Below, one piece after another: positions 6,932 to 7,649 of a stretch of 7,649 nt of DNA. Both the position numbers and the translations under genes were made by a program. The stretch is from NCBI GenBank assembly GCA_905373605.1, contig CAJPTO010000152.1, forward strand, positions 1 to 7,649, read 5' to 3'. This stretch comes from an uncultured Prevotella sp. GTDB lineage: Bacteria > Bacteroidota > Bacteroidia > Bacteroidales > Bacteroidaceae. The notes beneath the pieces are model-generated. The model did no database searches. It was given only the letters and a program-made list of their open reading frames with translations, and had not been told where the DNA came from. Each line of letters starts with the position of its first letter. Positions within the stretch are counted from its first letter, which is position 1.

Positions 6932-7063
6932 TTTTAGTTGACGAGTTTACAAGTTAACGAGTTAACAAGTTGCTGGGCGTTAGCCTTTTTTCGTCTTTTT
7001 TAGTTGACGAGTTTACAAGTTAACGAGTTAACAAGTTGTTGGGCGTTAGTCATTTTTTCACCT
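6932..7063. repeat. Two tandem 66-base repeats containing an 8-base AGTT array
   Basis: Copies start at 6932 and 6998. Over the first 54 bases they differ at only two positions (6973/7039 and 6984/7050), then diverge in the T-rich tail. Each copy opens with AGTT units at exact 8-base spacing: 6936, 6944, 6952, 6960, 6968 and 7002, 7010, 7018, 7026, 7034, with consensus AGTTnACR. GTTAACGAGTTAAC inside each is self-complementary. Both lie between the probable leuS promoter and its start codon, so they would be in the untranslated leader. Confidence 0.88.
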
Positions 7064-7086
7064 TTTCATCTTTTCACTCTTTCACC
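7055..7086. repeat. Four 8-base TTTTCAYY units
   Basis: TTTTCACC, TTTTCATC, TTTTCACT and CTTTCACC follow each other in phase. Read on the minus strand they are GRTGAAAA-type units. The tract begins within the T-rich tail of the second 66-base copy and is another short-period array in the leuS leader. Confidence 0.6.
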
Positions 7087-7100
7087 TTTAATGCCACCTG

Positions 7101-7136
7101 CAAAGTTACTAAAAAGTTTTCTCCCCGAAACGCAAA
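7101..7136 (-). promoter_or_regulatory. Probable leuS promoter
   Basis: On the minus strand TAACTTTG at 7108-7101 matches the -7 consensus. TTTG at 7136-7133 could be the -33 box, but the 24-base gap is longer than the usual 19-21. Transcription from here would start near 7094 and leave a leader of about 265 bases that includes both 66-base repeats. The -33 region lies inside the left arm of the inverted repeat at 7120-7173. No better promoter motif is seen closer to leuS. Confidence 0.5.
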
Positions 7137-7173
7137 CGGCTTGTTAAAGTGTTTGATTTGCGTTTCGGGGAGA
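7120..7173. repeat. Perfect inverted repeat with 17-base arms
   Basis: TCTCCCCGAAACGCAAA at 7120-7136 and its exact reverse complement at 7157-7173 flank a 20-base spacer. On the minus strand the stem is followed by AAAACTTTTT, which is a poor terminator tail; on the plus strand no T run follows. It sits over the -33 region of the probable leuS promoter, so it may be an operator, a terminator of an incoming transcript, or a small remnant element. No flanking target duplication is seen. Confidence 0.75.
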
Positions 7174-7268
7174 GAAATGCATTCGTGGCGGGCTGCTTTC
7201 TCACCCTTCCCCTCCACTTTCCGTCTAATTGTTCAGCAAAACCAACACAGACACCACAAAAATGGCGC

Positions 7269-7289
7269 ACGCCAATAGGGCGTTTTTTT
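7269..7289 (+). terminator. Weak terminator-like hairpin
   Basis: ACGCC, a five-base loop AATAG, and GGCGT are followed by a run of T through 7289. The shape is that of a small intrinsic terminator for plus-strand RNA, but no plus-strand gene lies directly before it and the T run also supplies the -33 TTTG of the next promoter, so this may be chance. Confidence 0.25.
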
Positions 7290-7317
7290 GCCAACCCCAT
7301 CTTTTCCCGTATATTTG
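7287..7317 (+). promoter_or_regulatory. Bacteroidetes-type promoter driving the right end
   Basis: TTTG at 7287-7290 and TATATTTG at 7310-7317 are 19 bases apart, a full match to the Bacteroidetes primary promoter. Transcription would begin near 7324 and read into the region with the small ORF at 7379. It is the best evidence that something is expressed from this end of the window. Confidence 0.65.
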
Positions 7318-7378
7318 CAATATGATTTCGGCACAACCAATCCCCATCGTGGGTTAAGATAACATACAAGGAGGGACT

Positions 7379-7504
7379 ATGAAAAGGAGGAACGTCGCGT
7401 TTATGGCAGCCATTGCATGCATGGCGACGGCGGCATTACATCAACGATACCCTCACATTCATCAACCAAAACAAGATGATGCCCGTGCCTGCTACGCGCG
7501 ATGA
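7379..7504 (+). CDS. Doubtful 41-residue ORF, perhaps a frameshifted gene remnant
   Basis: I do not recognise this. ATG 7379 opens MKRRNVAFMAAIACMATAAL, which looks like a signal peptide (three basic residues, then an alanine-rich hydrophobic core), but the reading then becomes HQRYPHIHQP and ends at 7504. Shifting one frame at about 7437 gives YINDTLTFINQNKMMP, then VPATRDEKAD and a stop at 7515-7517, which reads more like real protein. The most economical view is a short secreted protein or the remains of a longer gene broken by a frameshift or deletion. A strong Shine-Dalgarno-like AAGGAGGG at 7368-7375 lies only three bases before the ATG, unusual for this phylum, and AAAGGAGG recurs at 7383-7390 before an in-frame ATG at 7403. 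It could also be part of a noncoding RNA. Confidence 0.25.
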   Translation: MKRRNVAFMAAIACMATAALHQRYPHIHQPKQDDARACYAR

Positions 7505-7527
7505 AAAGGCCGATTAGCCGGGCATAA

Positions 7528-7605
7528 AACATGCCTACCGCTGCCATTTACGCCCTTTCAGGATAACAAACAGCAGCAGGAACAGGCATGTTCACCGATT
7601 TTTTT
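7528..7605 (+). terminator. Imperfect hairpin followed by seven T
   Basis: AACATGCCT at 7528-7536 pairs perfectly with AGGCATGTT at 7584-7592. Inside, CCGCTGC and GCAGCAGG can extend the stem with a bulge. Six bases later a run of seven T (7599-7605) follows. It could end the transcript from the promoter at 7287-7317, giving an RNA of about 280 bases. The long loop and the gap before the T run make it a weak candidate. Confidence 0.3.
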
Positions 7606-7626
7606 GTATCTTTGCAGCAAAGATAC
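7606..7626. promoter_or_regulatory. 21-base palindrome with a -7 box on each strand
   Basis: GTATCTTTGC, one A, then GCAAAGATAC form a perfect palindrome. Because of the symmetry, TATCTTTG (the -7 consensus TAnnTTTG) appears on the plus strand at 7607-7614 and on the minus strand at 7625-7618. No TTTG lies at the proper distance on either side, though the minus-strand search is cut short by the window end. It may be the start of a promoter for a gene beyond the edge, or a small hairpin. Confidence 0.45.
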
Positions 7627-7649
7627 TTGGTGGTTGTTGGGTCGGCATT

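Noticed and set aside
6830..7100. T-box or other known riboswitch ahead of leuS
   Set aside because: No T-box sequence or specifier stem is recognisable. The region is explained by the 66-base and 8-base repeats.
7120..7173. Miniature transposable element with terminal inverted repeats
   Set aside because: Only 54 bases long, with no flanking target duplication and no second copy in the window.
7036..7278. Plus-strand ORF of 80 residues in the leuS leader region
   Set aside because: Its start lies in the second 66-base repeat and it then translates the TTTTCAYY array and the inverted repeat. It is low-complexity without family resemblance.
7109..7369. Minus-strand ORF of 86 residues upstream of leuS
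   Set aside because: It runs through the 17-base inverted repeat and antisense to a good promoter, and has no recognisable motif.
7588..7649. Possible start of a gene (MFTDFFVSLQQRYLVVVGSA) running off the right edge
   Set aside because: The ATG lies in a hairpin arm and the frame then crosses a T run and the 21-base palindrome with -7 boxes, which look noncoding. Too little sequence is visible to decide.

Overview
The window looks like a chromosome segment from the order Bacteroidales, most likely Prevotella or a close relative. This rests on Bacteroidetes-type promoters (a -33 TTTG about 19 bases before a -7 TAnnTTTG), an almost complete lack of Shine-Dalgarno sites in front of the main genes, a 957-residue leucyl-tRNA synthetase with the extra insertions typical of that phylum, and the family content. 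Base composition of the genes is fairly balanced. I see no transposase, integrase, CRISPR array, rRNA or tRNA.

Layout: (1) 1-1402, minus strand: a peptidase U32 family protein followed 14 bases later by the first 45 codons of sufE, which runs off the left edge. They look like an operon. (2) 1403-1472: a short divergent promoter region. (3) 1473-2507, plus strand: a predicted lipoprotein with a papain-like (C1) cysteine protease fold. (4) 2508-2698: a gap between converging genes, almost filled by an array of 9-base units bounded by a perfect 12-base inverted repeat. (5) 2699-3673, minus: a YitT/DUF161-DUF2179 membrane protein. (6) 3674-3955: a gap made of degenerate 8-base AGTT units that switch strand at a 15-base palindrome. 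(7) 3956-6829, minus: leuS. (8) 6830-7378: a long gap with two 66-base tandem copies, a second 8-base array, a probable leuS promoter, a 17-base-arm inverted repeat and, on the plus strand, a textbook promoter. (9) 7379-7649: a doubtful small ORF that seems frameshifted, an imperfect hairpin followed by seven T, and a 21-base palindrome carrying a -7 box on each strand.

The protein-coding genes are mostly housekeeping: translation (leuS), likely RNA modification (U32), and Fe-S cluster supply (sufE). U32 proteins of the RNA/ubiquinone hydroxylation type use conserved cysteines and depend on Fe-S assembly, so their pairing with sufE makes sense. The C1 lipoprotein and the YitT protein have no clear shared pathway.

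I found no new protein system. The most unusual content is intergenic: the three long gaps between intact genes each contain short-period (8 or 9 base) degenerate arrays that keep their phase while the bases drift, and two of them have large-scale fold-back symmetry. The second point of interest is the right end, where a good promoter drives a short region with two closely spaced GGAGG motifs and a broken reading frame.
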